From: Rutidosis leptorrhynchoides
Taxonomy: Eukaryota; Streptophyta; Magnoliopsida; Asterales; Asteraceae
Reading direction: 5' to 3'
Length of the DNA: 64,000 nucleotides
NCBI RefSeq assembly: GCF_046630445.1
Contig: NC_092333.1
Coordinates: 707,511,001-707,575,000 of the forward strand
The translations under genes and the position numbers were made by a program. A model generated the notes under the pieces. That model searched no databases. It was not told where the DNA came from and worked only from the letters and a program-made list of their open reading frames with translations. Position 1 is the stretch's first letter. The number at the start of each line of letters is the position of its first letter. Below, piece by piece: positions 60,309 through 64,000 of the stretch.

Positions 60309-60734
60309 GTTAAGAGTTTATGGTGGTTTTTAATTTTTAGGAGAGAGAAAAGGGTTTATTTGAACATGGTGTTTTAATCTGAAGTTTTGAAGATGGTGCC
60401 TGAAATTCAGAAAGAGAAATAAATTTATTCAATTAGTACGGAGTAATTTATTTATTTATTTTATTTAATCTATTAGAATACCAGTCTGGTTTCTAAATAC
60501 CATCTAGTTTTCCGGGTACAGTAGACTCGTTTTTCAAAAGAGTAGAATAATTAAATACCCGTTATTAGACCACTTTGGTCCAAAAAATAGGGATTGAAAT
60601 GCTCGGGACTTGCAGAAAGGTAAATCTTTACAAACTGCTAGAACTGCAACTTGCTTACTTGTCAGAAAAAATTAATTTCATCTGAAGGTTGTTTATTAGT
60701 GATGATCATCCTAATTTGTGAAATTTCTTTCTAG

Positions 60735-60903
60735 GTATACAGTAGATCTTGATGGTACTAGTGAAAATAAAGTCATTGAAGAAAATGCAGGCATGTCTGT
60801 TTTGCAGTTAATAGCTGTGTCACCGCTTTTCGCCGTTAGTTATCACAAACCCAACTTTGATATCTTTACAGTTGAGATCGTAAATCGAATTAAGCACCTC
60901 TGA
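60735..60903 (+). other. Exon-like segment with strong splice acceptor
   Basis: A good plant acceptor, TTTCTTTCTAG (ending 60734), is followed by 56 open codons up to TGA at 60901-60903, reading TVDLDGTSENKVIEENAGMS and further ordinary protein-like sequence. It looks like the terminal exon of a host gene or a gene fragment. It may belong with the segment at 58887-59043, but that is speculation. I do not recognise the product. The stretch 60309-60734 shows nothing else. Confidence 0.35.
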
Positions 60904-61015
60904 TTATGATAAAGAGAAGCTTCAAGAGATATATCTTTATGATGTTTGATGACTATTACGTAGTATATTTTTCGTTTTTCCTAATCTAAAAATGATGTTT
61001 AACTAGTTATTGGTC

Positions 61016-61530
61016 TGTGATCATATACATAGAATTGTATATGTATATTTTATTTACTAAAGGTTAAAGGTAGAAGTAACGCGAAGTATAGTCGAAAGGC
61101 TTGGAATATTCACTAAAAATAAAGATAGCGGATCAGTTTCCGCGCAAATAAAAGACTGCAGGTCATTTCGCTAAGTTTTCGCGGATAGTTAAACAATTTG
61201 CAGACCGCTGATATTTCGAATACTATAAATAGAGAGCTTGGCCTCTCATTTATAGGTTGTTGATTCTCGGCCATTTGCCCGAACCTTTGTAATTTTCTCT
61301 TGTGATCTTGCCCAAGGAACTTTTACATTATGTAAAGGTGAATCATGCTAATTGACAATCAAGAACAGGTCGGGGTGGTTGATCACTTGATAGTTAAAGT
61401 GAAAGACGATCATCAGTGCCCAAAATAATCATCAAACATCTCATCCTCCATCTTTATCATTGCACTCAATCCTTAATTAAGTTATAACTTAATATAGGAT
61501 TGATCATTTGGCGCAATCCATGGGACGCGG
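61016..61530 (+). repeat. Element G 5' LTR and primer site (left limit uncertain)
   Basis: The right limit is set by ATTGATCA followed by TTTGGCGCAATCCATGGGAC, the place and wording of Tat-type primer sites. A TATAAATA box at about 61225 would be its promoter. Without the second LTR the left limit is a guess. Confidence 0.5.
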
Positions 61531-61671
61531 TTTTAGAATTAAACCTGAAATTTTTTGTTTTGTGCAGTCAAACAATCAAATACCTCGTTTAATTCTAATC
61601 GTGCGTTGTTTTGATGATTCACAGGCGAATACGTTAATAATTGGCGGTAAATTGCTTGTTTACTTGAAGTA

Positions 61672-64000
61672 ATGAGCGATATCGGAATTGATAGTGGTAC
61701 TGCTGTCGCTATGCAAGCAAATGCCCAAAAAAGAGGAAGAAAGCGAAAGTCAGCAAAAATGTATCAAAATTGGCAGTCTGCGCCAATTGCTTTTCCAAAA
61801 ATGCAAAGTGACGATTTCTCTGAAATGCCGATAGTAGTATCGTGCAAAGTCGCGAAAACTGGAATCACGATCATGAAAGTTCATGTTGATAATGGTAGCA
61901 GCGTTGATATTGTCTATGAACAATATTTTGTTCAACTGCCAGAGGGTATAAGGGCAAATTTACAACCAACCGCGGACTCGCTAACTGGTTTTGCGGGGGA
62001 ATCTTCATTGCCTATGGGTGTGTTGCCCTTAGATGTTGAGTTATTTGATGAAAATGATGATAGTTTAGTGCTGCGAGCGCTGCTAGATTTTTATGTCTTG
62101 CGGACTTCATCTCGCTATAACATGTTGTTAGGCAGAACAGCCTTGGGTAAATTCTTGGTATGATTAAATTCGCAACGTGTAAAGGTGTTGCTACAATAAG
62201 TTCAACAAGCATCATGCCCATTTGTGCGGCTGTTAATGTAAAAATGCAGTTCAAGAAACCGCCGATACTGCGGACAACATGGTAGTGGTTAATCCAGCGT
62301 ATCCTGATCAAAAAATTAACGTAGGATGCAATGTTAGTGCGGATACCAAAAAACAAATTGTGCAGTTACTTGTGCAGTACATGGATGTTTTTTCTTGGTG
62401 TGAAAATGATATGACTGGTGTTCCGCGCCATATTGCGGAACACATACTTAATGTAAATCCAGCTTTAAAACCTGTAGTGCAGAAGCGTAGAGGCATGGCC
62501 CCAGACCGCGCTAAGTGGCTGTACGAGGAAGTAAGGAAATTAGTGAGAGCTGGAATTTTGCGCGAAGTTCAATACCAATCATGGATTGTGAATCCAGTTT
62601 TGGTGAAAAGGCCTGATGGCTCGTGAAGAATGTGTATTGACTTCAAAGATTTAAATAAAGCGTGCCCTAAGGATAACTATCCACTTCCAGAAATTGATTT
62701 GAAAGTGGAATCTTTGCATGCTTTTCCATATAAATGTTTTTTGGATGAGGCAAGGGGATATCATCAGATCCCAATGGCTAAAGAAGATGCAGATAAAACC
62801 GCTTTTCATACAGGAAAAGGCATATTCTCTTATATAATGATGCCTTTTGGTTTAATCAATGCGGGTGCGACATATCAATGCTTAATTGACACCGTGTTCG
62901 AAAAACAAATTGGGCGAAATCTTGAGGCTTATGTAGATGATTTAGTAATTAAAAGCAAAACACAAGAGCGAATTATTGACGATATGCGGGAAACATTTGA
63001 TACATTACGCAAGATAAACATGAAGCTTAATCCGCTAAAGTGTAGTTTTGGTGAAACTGCAGGAAAGTTTTTGGGATATCTTGTTACTGAGCAAGGTATT
63101 CAAGCTAATCCAAAGAAAATTGCGGCTATTGAAAATATGACGGCACCAAAGACGGTCAAGGAAATGCAAAGTTTGACGGGAAAATTAGCCGCATTAACAC
63201 GTTTCTTGTCTAAGGCCGCTGAAAGACAATTACTGTTTTTCAAAACTTTAAAAGGCTGCTTGAAACAAAAGAGCTTTGTTTGGACAAGTGAAGCTGAAAC
63301 CGCATTTCAGGAAATGAAGAAGTTATTAAAAACTTTGCCTACGTTAATAACGCCAATTGATGGCGAAACTCTTTACCTTTATATATCGGTAGCAAATGAA
63401 GCTTTTGGCTCAGTTCTAGTTGCGGAAAGGGATAAAATACAAAAACATGTGTATTTTGTCAGTAAAGCTCTTACAGGAAGTGAAATAAACTATGCGCCGA
63501 TTGAGAAATTTGTGTATGCGCTCATATTAACATCACGAAGGTTAAGAAGATATTTCCAAGGGCATCCAGTGCACGTGTTAACTAACATGACAGTCAAACA
63601 AGTCTTAACAAAACCAGAGATATCTGGTAGACTCGCATTGTGGGCAGTGGAGTTGGGTGCTTATCAAATTTCTTACCTTCCGCGCAGCGCTGTAAAGGGC
63701 CAAGTTTTGGCGGATTATCTCGCTGAAATGACTGGGGAGTTGGAGGTGATTAATGAGCGAATAGAGTTAAAACCAGCAATTGGAGAAACATGGGATTTAT
63801 TTACTGATGGAGCTTCATGTGCAGAAGGCGCTGGTGAGGGTTTGGTTTTGGCAAGCCCAAGTGGTGAGGAGCATACGTACGCGTTACGTTTTAATTTTGA
63901 TGTGACAAATAATGAAGCGGAATATGAAGCCTTGCTTGCTGGTTTAAATATTGCGCGAAAAATGGATATCACTAAGTTGCGAGTATTTATAGATTCGCAA
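61672..64000 (+). pseudogene. Element G protease, RT and dual RNase H (fossil, partial)
   Basis: Protease: VHVDNGSSVDIVYEQYF (about 61885) and YNMLLGRTALGKF (about 62116). RT: MCIDFKDLNKACPKDNYPLP (about 62630), YHQIPMAKEDADKTAF and YVDDLVIKS (about 62930). A first RNase H follows (about 63370-63720, ISVANEAFGSVLV and SEINYAPIEKFVYAL), and then a second RNase H of another type (from about 63790, DLFTDGASCAEGAG and NNEAEYEALLAGL). An extra RNase H after the RT-linked one is characteristic of Tat-lineage Ty3 elements. Integrase would lie beyond the window. Confidence 0.85.

Larger units (their letters stand above)
61016..64000 (+). mobile_element. Element G: Ty3/gypsy, Tat/Retand type, 3' end outside window
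   Basis: Parts: an LTR-like stretch ending TGATCA at 61506 (start uncertain, perhaps TGTGATCATA at 61016), a primer-site-like TGGCGCAATCCATGGGAC (61509-61526), and from 61672 protease, RT, RNase H and a second RNase H running off the window. No gag core is seen between primer site and protease, so the copy is incomplete. It is broken, with about three breaks. Age cannot be judged from one LTR. Confidence 0.8.

Overview
This window is plant DNA, AT-rich and built almost entirely of nested LTR retrotransposons. The clades present (Tekay chromovirus, Athila, Tat/Retand and a Ty1/copia element) and the tRNA-iMet and tRNA-Asp primer sites are those of a flowering plant with a large, repeat-rich genome. 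The general look of the Tekay family suggests an asterid, perhaps Asteraceae, but nothing here proves the species. No bacterial-type operon, CRISPR array, rRNA or intact tRNA gene was seen.

Layout. One Ty1/copia element (called F, minus strand) is the scaffold. Its 5' LTR is at 58371-58885 and its 3' end lies left of the window. Three elements landed in it independently. E (1-20375, plus strand, a gag-pol-less relative of Tekay, its own 5' end cut by the window edge) sits in the RT region. B (22021-50210, plus strand, Athila-like) sits in the integrase region. C (51057-57118, plus strand, same non-autonomous family as E) sits in the gag zinc knuckle. Two of these carry a further insertion: A (1761-14890, plus strand, Tekay) lies inside E, and D (29135-40508, minus strand, Tekay) lies inside B. 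Five-base target duplications are visible for A (cgtca), B (gtatc), C (cattt) and D (aataa). LTR differences counted by eye give the age order E (about 3%), A (about 2%), B (about 1%), C (under 1%), D (about 0.1%), which agrees with the nesting.

The right flank (58886-61015) is not obviously a retrotransposon. It holds two short exon-like open segments and an unrecognised minus-strand segment, so F may have landed in or near a host gene. From about 61016 to the window end runs G, a Tat/Retand-type Ty3 element with protease, RT and two RNase H domains.

How the parts relate. A and D look like an autonomous Tekay family. Both carry an extra acidic reading frame ahead of gag and a conserved, hairpin-rich block just before gag. 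A alone also carries an intact F-box gene (At1g67623/At2g35280-like) between these two. E and C share the family's LTR termini, LTR hairpin and polypurine tract, and E also its primer site and post-PBS leader, but they lack gag-pol, so they were probably moved in trans by A/D-like proteins. B carries a GC-rich palindrome (core CCGCGACTCGCGG) in pairs spaced 31-32 bp, repeated in each LTR, in the leader and in the 3' region; in one pair both arms have changed together. This paired module, the captured F-box gene and the conserved pre-gag structure are the most interesting signals.
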